Part shown: piece by piece, positions 1-5,641 of the stretch
Position numbering within the stretch: the first letter of the stretch is position 1
Layout of the letters: each line of letters starts with the position of its first letter
Origin: an uncultured Blautia sp.
GTDB taxonomy: Bacteria; Bacillota; Clostridia; Lachnospirales; Lachnospiraceae
Assembly: GCA_902476765.1 (NCBI GenBank)
Contig: CABSEJ010000163.1
Span: 1-7,147, forward strand
Length of the DNA stretch: 7,147 bases
Direction: 5' to 3'
Translations under genes and position numbers: made by a program
Notes under the pieces: model-generated
Database searches by the model: none
What the model was told of the DNA's origin: nothing
What the model saw: the letters and a program-made list of their open reading frames with translations, nothing else

Positions 1-152
1 TCGATATTGATGTTTTTTACAACCGAGTAGTTGTTGACGCAAAATCAATATTAGGTGTATTTAGCATGGATTTGACTCGGGTGCTGACCGTCAGATGCAA
101 TGGCCAGAGTGAGAGATTTAATAATTTTTTGAATAAGTTCGCAGTGGCTTAG
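1..152 (+). CDS. HPr-family phosphocarrier protein, C-terminal part (5' end outside window)
   Basis: An open frame enters from the left edge in frame 3 and ends at TAG 150-152, giving the last 49 residues of a protein. The peptide contains VVVDAKSILGVFSMDL, which matches the region around regulatory Ser46 of HPr (Bacillus LKSIMGVMSLGI). A beta strand (RVLTVRCNG) and a final helix ending FLNKFAVA follow, in the usual order of the HPr fold. HPr proteins carry phosphate from enzyme I to sugar-specific PTS components in the cytoplasm, and phosphorylation of Ser46 by HPr kinase links them to carbon catabolite control. The Ser46 equivalent (AKS) is present. The catalytic His15 region lies outside the window, so I cannot say whether this is a working PTS HPr or a regulatory paralogue. 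A strong terminator starts 7 nt after the stop, so this gene ends its transcript. Confidence 0.72.
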   Translation, partial: DIDVFYNRVVVDAKSILGVFSMDLTRVLTVRCNGQSERFNNFLNKFAVA

Positions 153-158
153 CAAAAG

Positions 159-249
159 AAAAAGGAGCTGCCGCATTAAACGCCTATCGGTAATATTTAT
201 ACCTGTATAAATATTTTCGATTTCGGTTTAGTGCAGCAGCTCCTTTTTT
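159..249 (+). terminator. Nested intrinsic terminator after the HPr gene
   Basis: The arms GGAGCTGCCGCATTAAAC (164-181) and GTTTAGTGCAGCAGCTCC (226-243) pair over 18 positions with one C-A mismatch and one G-U wobble. The stem extends through A159-A163 against the run of six T at 244-249. The loop contains a second, perfect hairpin: AATATTTATA (192-201), loop CCTG, TATAAATATT (206-215). The A-tract on one side and T-tract on the other could allow termination in both directions, but no minus-strand gene ends here. The arm sequence is related to the hairpin at 3448-3496. Confidence 0.88.
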
Positions 250-274
250 GTGGAGGACGTGTGTAAGAAAAACC

Positions 275-304
275 TTCCACCAAAGCCTTGCTTTGTGTTA
301 GAAT
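275..304 (+). promoter_or_regulatory. Probable extended -10 promoter of the helicase-nuclease gene
   Basis: The -10 element TAGAAT (299-304) is preceded by TGT, which makes an extended -10. A weak -35-like TTCCAC lies at 275-280 with an 18-nt spacer. The same block, TGTGTTAGA(A/C)T, occurs upstream of purL at 5851-5861. The predicted transcription start (about 311) falls almost on the ATG at 312, so the transcript may have no leader. The -35 is poor and this is a pattern-based call only. Confidence 0.45.
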
Positions 305-311
305 AGATGTT

Positions 312-2669
312 ATGGAAAAGGAAATCATTAAAATATCTGTCCGGAATCTGGTGGAATTTATTTTAAGAAGCGGCAGCATTGATAACAGGAGAACTGCTGC
401 CCAGGATAAAGAGGCCATGCAGAAGGGCAGCAGGATACACAGAAAAATACAGAAACAGATGAAGGCCACTTATCGGGCGGAGGTTCCTTTGAAATGGGAC
501 CAGGAGTATCCGGAATTTACCATCCGCATAGAGGGAAGAGCCGACGGTATTATCCAGGAGGGAAACAGAACTGCCATTGACGAGATAAAAGGCGTGTATA
601 TGGACTTGGCTTATCTCCGGGAGCCGGTGCAGGTACATAAGGCTCAGGCCATGTGCTATGCTTATATTTACGGCACGCAGACCGGGTGCAGCGAAATAGA
701 GGTACAGATGACTTACTGTCAGATTGAGACAGAGGAGATTAAGCGGTTTAAGGAAAAATTTTCTATGTCCTATCTGAAGAAGTGGTTTGAGGAGCTGCTG
801 GCGGAATATTATAAATGGGCTTATTTCCAGTATACCCGAAAAAAGGAGCGGAAAGCTTCCATGGAAGGACTGGAGTTCCCTTATCCTTACCGCCAGGGAC
901 AAAAAGAACTGGTCTCAGGGGTGTATCATACCCTTACCACGGGAAAGCAGCTTTTTATCCAGGCACCTACGGGAATCGGCAAAACCATGGCTGCAGTATT
1001 TCCGGCAGTAAGGGCTGTGGGAGAGGGCTTGGGAGATAAAATTTTTTACCTTACAGCAAAAACCATTACCAGAACCGTGGCTCAGGAAGCCTTTGACATT
1101 TTAAGAGACCATGGACTTTCCTATAAGACCCTGAGTATTACCGCTAAGGAGAAGCTGTGCTTTCTGGGAGAGGCGGACTGCAATCCTCAAAAATGTCCCT
1201 ATGCAGAGGGGCATTTTGACCGGGTCAATGATGCTGTGTTTGAAATCCTAAACAACAGAGACACTTATCTGCGGGAGGATTTGCTGGAGCAGGCGGAAAA
1301 GTACCGGGTATGCCCCTATGAGCTGTGCCTGGATATTTCTAACTGGGTGGACGGGGTTATCTGTGATTATAATTATGTCTTTGACCCTAAGGTGCATTTA
1401 AAACGCTTTTTTGGGGATGGGGTGAAAGGGGATTATTTGTTCCTCATAGATGAGGCCCATAATCTGGTGGAGCGGGGAAGACAGATGTACAGTGCGACCT
1501 TGTGCAAGGAGGATTTTCTGGAGCTTTCCAGGACTCTGAAAGAACACAGCCCAAAGCTGAACCGTCTTCTCAAGCAGTGCAATAAGCATCTGCTGGAATA
1601 TAAGCGGGAGTGCGACACCTATCAGGTTTTAGAAAATATCGGAGGTTTTTCTTTAAAGCTGTTAAGTCTCCAGTCAGAGATGGAAAATTTTCTGGAAAAG
1701 GAGCATGAGGAAAAAATACAGAAGGCAGTGCTGGACTTTTCTTTCCAGGTCCGGCATTTTTTGAATATGTATGACCTGACAGACGAGAATTATGTGATTT
1801 ACACCCATTACGGGGAGGGAGGAACCTTTCTGCTCACTTTGTTTTGTGTGAATCCCAGAAAAAATCTTCAGGAATGTCTGGATAAAGGAAGAGGAACCGT
1901 GTTTTTCTCCGGAACTTTTCTGCCTCTGGCTTATTACCGTTCCCTTTTCAGCATGAGGACAGACGATTATGCTATCTGTGCTGCATCACCTTTCCCAAGG
2001 GAAAACCTGAAGTTGATTGTAGCCAGGGATGTAAGCAGTAAATATACCAGACGGGCCCCTGAAGAATTCCAGCGGATTGCCGGGTATATCTACCAGATGA
2101 TTTGTGGGAAAAAGGGCAATTATCTGGTGTTTTTTCCTTCCTACCGTATGATGGAGGATGTTTATCAGGCCTTTCAGGAAAAGACAGAGCAGGAGGGCCT
2201 TCAGGTCCGGTGCATTCTCCAGAGTCCTTCTATGTCAGAAGAGGAGCGGGAAGAGTTCCTTCAATCCTTTCAGGCGGAAGGGCAGGTGTCTCTGGCAGGA
2301 TTCTGCGTTATGGGAGGAATCTTTTCGGAAGGCATCGATTTGACTGGGGAAAAGCTTATAGGCGCCGCTATTGTGGGAACGGGGCTTCCTCAGGTGGGAA
2401 GCCAGAGAGAAATCCTGAAGGAATATTATGACGGTAAAGGTCAGTCAGGCTTTGACTATGCCTACCGTTTCCCTGGAATGAATAAGGTGCTGCAGGCTGC
2501 CGGCCGGGTTATCCGCACAAAAGAGGACCGGGGAGTGGTACTGCTTTTGGATGAGCGGTTCCTTCAAAGGGCCTATCAGGAGTTGTTTCCCTGGGAATGG
2601 AGAGGATACCAGGTGTGCAGTGCAGCCCAGGCGGGCCAGAGCATCCGGCAGTTCTGGGAAGAATCTTGA
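312..2669 (+). CDS. PD-(D/E)XK nuclease / XPD-DinG-type DNA helicase fusion
   Basis: This is a 785-residue superfamily 2 helicase of the Rad3/XPD/DinG type with an N-terminal RecB/Cas4-like nuclease domain. Nuclease signs: His43 in GSRIH, Asp78 in GRADG, Glu91-x-Lys93 in DEIKG, and QAMCY (Q112, Y116), the QxxxY motif of RecB-family nucleases. Helicase signs: Walker A APTGIGKT (218-225), DEAH (380-383), SGT motif (533-535), motif V region GIFSEGIDL (about 669-677) and motif VI QAAGRVIRT (728-736). Cysteines 283, 290, 295 and 334 or 339, between Walker A and DEAH, match the 4Fe-4S cluster position of XPD and DinG. The family unwinds DNA 5' to 3' using ATP; the nuclease domain suggests a repair or recombination role, which is inferred. 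An in-frame TTG at 288 would add eight residues (MLCVRIDV), but ATG 312 fits the family N-terminus better. Neither start has a good Shine-Dalgarno. No co-transcribed partner is evident. Confidence 0.9.
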   Translation: MEKEIIKISVRNLVEFILRSGSIDNRRTAAQDKEAMQKGSRIHRKIQKQMKATYRAEVPLKWDQEYPEFTIRIEGRADGIIQEGNRTAIDEIKGVYMDLAYLREPVQVHKAQAMCYAYIYGTQTGCSEIEVQMTYCQIETEEIKRFKEKFSMSYLKKWFEELLAEYYKWAYFQYTRKKERKASMEGLEFPYPYRQGQKELVSGVYHTLTTGKQLFIQAPTGIGKTMAAVFPAVRAVGEGLGDKIFYLTAKTITRTVAQEAFDILRDHGLSYKTLSITAKEKLCFLGEADCNPQKCPYAEGHFDRVNDAVFEILNNRDTYLREDLLEQAEKYRVCPYELCLDISNWVDGVICDYNYVFDPKVHLKRFFGDGVKGDYLFLIDEAHNLVERGRQMYSATLCKEDFLELSRTLKEHSPKLNRLLKQCNKHLLEYKRECDTYQVLENIGGFSLKLLSLQSEMENFLEKEHEEKIQKAVLDFSFQVRHFLNMYDLTDENYVIYTHYGEGGTFLLTLFCVNPRKNLQECLDKGRGTVFFSGTFLPLAYYRSLFSMRTDDYAICAASPFPRENLKLIVARDVSSKYTRRAPEEFQRIAGYIYQMICGKKGNYLVFFPSYRMMEDVYQAFQEKTEQEGLQVRCILQSPSMSEEEREEFLQSFQAEGQVSLAGFCVMGGIFSEGIDLTGEKLIGAAIVGTGLPQVGSQREILKEYYDGKGQSGFDYAYRFPGMNKVLQAAGRVIRTKEDRGVVLLLDERFLQRAYQELFPWEWRGYQVCSAAQAGQSIRQFWEES

Positions 2670-2728
2670 CGTAGACACCGCTGCGCCTCATTCCTCCGCC
2701 TTGCAGAATGAAAATTCATTCTACGTCA
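2667..2728 (+). repeat. Overlapping inverted repeats at the helicase stop codon
   Basis: TGACGTAGA (2667-2675), which includes the helicase TGA stop, is the exact inverse of TCTACGTCA (2720-2728). Inside and overlapping it is a shorter perfect palindrome, AGAATGAA (2705-2712), AA, TTCATTCT (2715-2722). The two stems share bases 2720-2722 and cannot form fully together. There is no T-tract after either stem, so this is not a convincing intrinsic terminator. Function is unknown. Confidence 0.6.
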
Positions 2729-2769
2729 TTATGCTGAAAATGAACGTGCCAGCACACTAGAGTCAGGGA

Positions 2770-2880
2770 AGACCGGGAATTTTGCAGGTCTCAGACCATA
2801 TTACCGTCTGCGAACAAGGAGTCCCTTGTGAGCGATGGTTTTCTCTCGGAATCAGAGGCATATGCGCCCTGCTGAGAGAA
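2770..2880 (+). other. Four adjacent potential stem-loops of unknown function
   Basis: Stems in order: AGACC 2770-2774 with GGTCT 2787-2791; CAGAC 2792-2796 with GTCTG 2806-2810; ACAAGG 2814-2819 with CCTTGT 2824-2829 (loop AGTC); and a long stem starting TTCTCTCGG 2841-2849 with CTGAGAGAA 2872-2880 (one G-U). The last continues inward as CAG-GGC (2853-2855, 2857-2859) with GCCCTG (2866-2871) after small bulges. The first two stems abut without a gap. Short stems can arise by chance, but the 2841-2880 stem and the close packing are notable. I do not recognise a known RNA family. Confidence 0.4.
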
Positions 2881-2884
2881 TAGA

Positions 2885-2926
2885 TGGTATCAAATACCCC
2901 GATGCAAGCATCGGGGTATTTGACCC
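2885..2926 (+). repeat. Palindromic repeat module with TGGTATCAAA / TTTGACCC borders, copy 1
   Basis: TCAAATACCCCGATGC (2890-2905), AA, GCATCGGGGTATTTGA (2908-2923) is a perfect 16-bp inverted repeat. It sits inside the borders TGGTATCAAA (2885-2894) and TTTGACCC (2919-2926). The same two borders frame a different core at 5682-5714 in the lysR leader. No T-tract follows on the plus strand, so it is unlikely to be a simple terminator. It most resembles a dispersed REP-like extragenic palindrome; that assignment is inferred. Confidence 0.7.
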
Positions 2927-2944
2927 TTGCGGCAGTTGTCAAAT

Positions 2945-2962
2945 GGACATGCAAGCATGTCC
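2945..2962 (+). repeat. Perfect 8-bp palindrome with AA centre, left part of the ridA-flanking repeat
   Basis: GGACATGC (2945-2952), AA, GCATGTCC (2955-2962). Its tip ATGCAAGCAT (2949-2958) is identical to the tip of the preceding palindrome (2902-2911). Its right half begins the 33-bp direct repeat at 2953. In the second copy of that repeat (3409 onward) the left arm has decayed, with GGCGATAT in place of GGACATGC. Confidence 0.65.
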
Positions 2963-2985
2963 GCTTGGCTCGTTGCCCGCAGGAA
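2953..2985 (+). repeat. 33-bp direct repeat flanking ridA, upstream copy
   Basis: The 33 bases starting AAGCATGTCCGC and ending CCCGCAGGAA are identical to 3409-3441, an offset of 456 bp. This copy ends 25 nt before the ridA start codon, so it probably lies in or next to the ridA leader. The two copies bracket ridA in direct orientation. Confidence 0.85.
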
Positions 2986-2994
2986 AAAAAGAAA

Positions 2995-3003
2995 GAGAGA
3001 GGA
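2995..3003 (+). promoter_or_regulatory. Ribosome binding site that sets the ridA start
   Basis: The purine run GAGAGAGGA ends 7 nt before ATG 3011, which is ideal spacing. The frame is open further upstream (an ATG at 2927), but that extension crosses the intergenic palindromes and gives residues unlike RidA, so 3011 is the start. Confidence 0.8.
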
Positions 3004-3010
3004 TAAGACT

Positions 3011-3382
3011 ATGGAAATTATCAGTACAAAAAAGGCGCCGGCAGCTATCGGCCCATATTCACAGGCAATGGTGTTAAATGGAGTGGTATATACCTCCGGA
3101 CAGGTGGCTTTGCATCCAGAGACAGGAGAGGTTGTGGGAACTACCATTGAAGAGCAGGCAGAGCAGGTAATGAAAAATCTGGGAGAGGTGCTGAAGGCTG
3201 CGGGAAGCAGTTACGAAAAAACAGTGAAAACCACATGCTTTTTGGCAGATATGAAGGACTTCGGGGTTTTCAATGAAATTTACGGGAAATATTTTACCGG
3301 TAAACCGGCCCGCTCCTGTGTGGCTGTGAAGACACTGCCTAAGAATGTGCTTTGTGAAGTGGAGGCCATTGCGGAAATCTAA
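3011..3382 (+). CDS. ridA: RidA-family 2-iminobutanoate/2-iminopropanoate deaminase
   Basis: The 123-residue length is typical of the RidA (YjgF/YER057c/UK114) family. These cytosolic proteins, usually trimers, hydrolyse reactive enamine/imine intermediates released by PLP enzymes such as threonine dehydratase, giving 2-oxoacids and ammonia. Visible family signs: IGPYSQA near the N-terminus (about 13-19), YTSGQVA (27-33), PETGEVVG (37-43), then PARSCVAV with the substrate-carboxylate-binding Arg101, and the C-terminal LCEVEAIAEI with Glu118. These features place it in the catalytically active RidA subgroup rather than the Rid1-7 groups that lack the arginine. It stands alone: the upstream helicase is 341 bp away and the downstream transporter gene is convergent. 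A 33-bp direct repeat lies on each side of it. Confidence 0.93.
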   Translation: MEIISTKKAPAAIGPYSQAMVLNGVVYTSGQVALHPETGEVVGTTIEEQAEQVMKNLGEVLKAAGSSYEKTVKTTCFLADMKDFGVFNEIYGKYFTGKPARSCVAVKTLPKNVLCEVEAIAEI

Positions 3383-3408
3383 ACAGGAAATCAATCTAGC
3401 GGCGATAT

Positions 3409-3441
3409 AAGCATGTCCGCTTGGCTCGTTGCCCGCAGGAA
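3409..3441 (+). repeat. 33-bp direct repeat flanking ridA, downstream copy
   Basis: Identical over 33 bp to 2953-2985. It starts 27 nt after the ridA stop and ends 6 nt before the terminator-like hairpin. The arm that forms a perfect palindrome in the upstream copy is degenerate here, so only the right half plus the trailing unique part is conserved. Confidence 0.85.
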
Positions 3442-3447
3442 TAAAGT

Positions 3448-3496
3448 GGGGCTGTCGTATTAAACATAGATTATGCTTAATGCGGCAGCCCTCTTT
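3448..3496. terminator. Terminator-like hairpin between convergent ridA and MFS gene
   Basis: GGGCTGTCGTATTAA (3449-3463) pairs with TTAATGCGGCAGCCC (3477-3491) over 15 positions with two G-U wobbles. An inner CATA/TATG pair (3465-3468 / 3472-3475) extends it. The tail TCTTT is short, so termination on the plus strand is probable but not as strong as at 159-249. The minus-strand tail is also T-poor. Its position between converging genes fits shared use. The arm is related to the first terminator (GG-GCTG-CG-ATTAAAC). Confidence 0.72.
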
Positions 3497-3516
3497 GCAT
3501 TTTGTCTGAGATGATG

Positions 3517-4719
3517 TTATGTTACAGAAAATTCTTTTGGATTCCTCTGAGGGCGGTTCTGTTTTAAACGGCTTATGAGCAGCAGCAAGACTGCAGGGAA
3601 GAGCAGAGCTGTGAAGATACCCAGGCTCATTTTTTCTGTGGCTTCTGAAACGATTCCCACCAGTCCCGGACCGGCGGAGCAGCCAACGTCTCCCGCAAGA
3701 GCAAACATGGCAAACATAAAGGTTCCGCCTCCCTTTAGATTGGAAGCCCCTAAGGCAAAGGAGCCGGGCCACATAAGTCCCACGGAAAAGCCGCAGATTC
3801 CGCAGCCGGCCAAAGCCAGCAGAGGAACCGGAGACAGGGAAGTGAGCAGGTAGCCCAGGATACAGAGGACACTGGTAGCTTTCATGGATTTTATCAGATT
3901 CAGTTTATGTCCCCACAGGCCGTAAATCGTACGGCTTAGCCCCATGAAAAAGGCAAAAGAACAGGGCCCCAGCAAATCTCCTACGGTTTTGGAAACCTTC
4001 AGGCCGTCCTCTGCAAACATGGAAGACCATTGGCTTACTGCCTGCTCTGATGCCCCGGCACAAATCATGACGAAGAACAGCAGCCAGAAAACCGGGTAGG
4101 AAAAGATACTCTTGGGAAGTCTGGTTTTTTCATCATCTCCCTGGATGGCGTAAATGGGTACCCGGGTAAATAAAAGGAAGGTACCCAGAGGAACCAGGGC
4201 CCAAAGAACAGGGAGAAGTCTCCAGTTCTCAATACCTGCCAGGGTAAAGAACAGGGTAGAAAGAAGTACCACAGCCATGTGGCCCCAACAGTAAAAGGAA
4301 TGGAGCAGGCTCATCTGGGACTCTTTGTTTTCCACTGGGCAGGCGTCCACAATGGGACTTACGATAACTTCCAGGATTCCCCCTCCTATGGCGTTAAATG
4401 CCATACAAATGAGGATACCCAGGTAAGGGTCTAAAAGGAAAGGCAGGTAGTAAAAGCCTGTAAGCCCTAAAATAGTCACCAGAAAGGAACACAGGGCCGC
4501 CTTTCGGTAACCGCTGCGGCGGATGATTCCGGGAGAGAGAAAGTCCACCAGAATCTGAATGCAGAAATTAACAGTGATTAAAAGACTGATTTTGTCTAAA
4601 GAAATACCGAAATCCCTGTGAAAAGTCAAAAACAGCAGGGGCGGCAGATTATTTACGATAGCCTGGCATACATAGCCCATATAGCAGCCGTAAACGGTAT
4701 GTTTGGAAGTAAGCTTCAT
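3517..4719 (-). CDS. Major facilitator superfamily transporter, substrate unknown
   Basis: A 400-residue integral membrane protein with about twelve hydrophobic segments (roughly 10-32, 44-64, 74-92, 98-118, 137-161, 167-184, 205-224, 246-268, 282-299, 300-320, 333-357, 365-384). This is the size and layout of a secondary MFS carrier. A degenerate motif A (SPGIIRRSGYRKA, 62-74) lies between helices 2 and 3, and a charged loop (about 186-204) separates the two halves. Glu116 lies within helix 4 and Arg263 within helix 8, possible coupling or substrate residues. The chosen ATG has AAAGGAG 7 nt upstream; a longer frame to 4872 lies wholly inside the LysR gene and is rejected. The start overlaps the LysR stop as ATGA, so translation is probably coupled and the LysR protein probably controls this carrier. 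The fold suggests solute or drug transport, but I cannot name the substrate. Confidence 0.88.
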   Translation of the reverse strand: MKLTSKHTVYGCYMGYVCQAIVNNLPPLLFLTFHRDFGISLDKISLLITVNFCIQILVDFLSPGIIRRSGYRKAALCSFLVTILGLTGFYYLPFLLDPYLGILICMAFNAIGGGILEVIVSPIVDACPVENKESQMSLLHSFYCWGHMAVVLLSTLFFTLAGIENWRLLPVLWALVPLGTFLLFTRVPIYAIQGDDEKTRLPKSIFSYPVFWLLFFVMICAGASEQAVSQWSSMFAEDGLKVSKTVGDLLGPCSFAFFMGLSRTIYGLWGHKLNLIKSMKATSVLCILGYLLTSLSPVPLLALAGCGICGFSVGLMWPGSFALGASNLKGGGTFMFAMFALAGDVGCSAGPGLVGIVSEATEKMSLGIFTALLFPAVLLLLISRLKQNRPQRNPKEFSVT

Positions 4720-5621
4720 AAGATGTCTCCTTTTCTTTCTCCGTCCGGAAAGAGATATTCCAGAAATTTTTTTGCTCCAAAGGAAGATGCCAGCCTGGAA
4801 TTGTGAGCCAGAATCAGCTTCCGTTTGGGAATGGTTTCTTTTAGCTTTAACTGGTAAAAATCTTGGCTCCAATGGGAAAGTACATAATCCGGAACCACGG
4901 TAATCCCCAGACCGATGCGGGCCAAATCCAGCAGTAAATCATTGCTGGACAGTTCGGCTTCCGGGGCCAGAGAGAGTCCTCTGCGGGCAAAAGCCTGATG
5001 AAGAAATTCGCTGGTGGCGCTGCTGCTCTCTAACATCAGCACAGGATACCCGGTAAGCTGGGCCAGAGTGAGAGGTTTATCTTCCAGATGGAAAAAATTC
5101 CGTCCCGCTATAAAAATATCCTGGAATTCCCTCAGCACATACCAGGTTTCCTGCTCGGTAAGATGAGAATTAGGGGCGTTTGCTACAATTAAATCCACCT
5201 GATTGTTTTTCAGCAGAGTGACACAGCCTGCTGAGGTGGAATTGGTAACTTTGATAGGAATGTTAGGAAACTCCTGGTGGAACCGTTTAAAATAAGGAAC
5301 CAAAAAGTAACGGCAGATAGTGTCGCTGGCTCCGATACGCAGTGGGGTTTCCAGGGAGGGAGAATTTAAAATCTGCTTTTCTCCTTCCTCTAATAAATGA
5401 ATAGCCGGCTCTACATATTTCAGCAGAGCCTCCCCTTCGGGGGTGAGGGCCACCCGTTTGGTATTTCGGAAAAAAAGGGGATGGCCCAGCTTGGCCTCCA
5501 GGGACTTTACAGATTGGCTTACCGCAGACTGGGAAATGTACAATTGCCGGGAGGCCTGGGAAAAGCTAAGGCTGGAGGCTACATAATAGAAAACCTTATA
5601 TAATTCAAAGCTAATGTCCAT
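4716..5621 (-). CDS. LysR-family transcriptional regulator
   Basis: The 301-residue length is standard for the family. The N-terminus carries the winged helix-turn-helix (about 1-60), with LSFSQASRQLYISQSAVSQS (18-37) as the recognition region and PLFFRNTKRVALTPEGEALL (48-67) as the wing and start of the linker helix. The effector-binding domain follows from about 94 (LRIGASDTICRYFLVPYF) to 290 and includes the conserved GLGITVVPDYV (237-247). These proteins bind DNA as tetramers and respond to a small molecule. The start has AAGGA 9 nt upstream. Unlike many LysR genes it is not divergent from its likely target: it is the first gene of a two-gene unit with the MFS transporter, overlapping by 4 nt. 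A strong promoter at 5733-5761 gives a leader of about 105 nt containing a hairpin element. Divergent purL lies 294 bp away and could share control, but nothing shows this directly. Confidence 0.95.
   Translation of the reverse strand: MDISFELYKVFYYVASSLSFSQASRQLYISQSAVSQSVKSLEAKLGHPLFFRNTKRVALTPEGEALLKYVEPAIHLLEEGEKQILNSPSLETPLRIGASDTICRYFLVPYFKRFHQEFPNIPIKVTNSTSAGCVTLLKNNQVDLIVANAPNSHLTEQETWYVLREFQDIFIAGRNFFHLEDKPLTLAQLTGYPVLMLESSSATSEFLHQAFARRGLSLAPEAELSSNDLLLDLARIGLGITVVPDYVLSHWSQDFYQLKLKETIPKRKLILAHNSRLASSFGAKKFLEYLFPDGERKGDIL
4727..4733 (-). promoter_or_regulatory. Strong ribosome binding site inside the lysR 3' end, setting the MFS start
   Basis: Read on the minus strand, AAAGGAG stands 7 nt before ATG (4719-4717). 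It lies within the last codons of lysR, and the lysR stop TGA overlaps the ATG. This supports the 400-residue MFS start and coupled translation. Confidence 0.85.
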
Positions 5622-5641
5622 GAAATAAAATCCTTTTCAGA

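Larger units (their letters stand above)
2670..3010. other. 341-bp gene-free, repeat-rich spacer between helicase and ridA
   Basis: I see no credible gene here on either strand; the short frames lack family similarity, ribosome binding sites or sensible lengths. The spacer is instead filled by consecutive inverted repeats (2667-2728, 2770-2791, 2792-2810, 2814-2829, 2841-2880, 2890-2923, 2945-2962) and one copy of a 33-bp direct repeat (2953-2985). I could not identify a convincing ridA promoter in it. The best reading is a cluster of dispersed extragenic repeat modules, or a structured RNA, or both. Confidence 0.65.

Noticed and set aside
259..306. Short GTG-started frame (15 codons) just after GGAGGA, upstream of the helicase
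   Set aside because: The GGAGGA is only one or two bases from the GTG, the peptide has no recognisable feature, and the stretch overlaps the promoter-like sequence.
288..311. TTG start for the helicase, adding eight residues
   Set aside because: It has no ribosome binding site at proper spacing, and the extra residues lie upstream of the part that fits the family N-terminus.
197..469. Hydrophobic 90-residue frame on the minus strand
   Set aside because: It is antisense to the helicase start and crosses the terminator; hydrophobicity is a by-product of the opposite-strand composition.
2763..2954. 63-residue minus-strand frame and overlapping plus frame 2835-3077 in the spacer
   Set aside because: Both run through palindromes and repeats, lack ribosome binding sites, and resemble the spurious translations that dispersed repeats produce.
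2927..3010. N-terminal extension of RidA by 28 residues
   Set aside because: It translates the 33-bp repeat and the ribosome binding site; the family length and the GAGAGAGGA spacing fix the start at 3011.
2670..3010. CRISPR array or tRNA-like structure in the repeat-rich spacer
   Set aside because: The repeats are palindromes of different sequence without regular unit and spacer lengths, and no cloverleaf with a TTC arm can be drawn.
3074..3772. 232-residue minus-strand frame across ridA and the MFS 3' end
   Set aside because: It is out of frame with the MFS gene and antisense to a clear ridA; cysteine- and histidine-rich low-sense sequence typical of a shadow frame.
4720..4872. 51-residue extension of the MFS protein
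   Set aside because: It lies entirely within lysR in another frame; the 4719 start has an ideal ribosome binding site and gives a standard MFS N-terminus.
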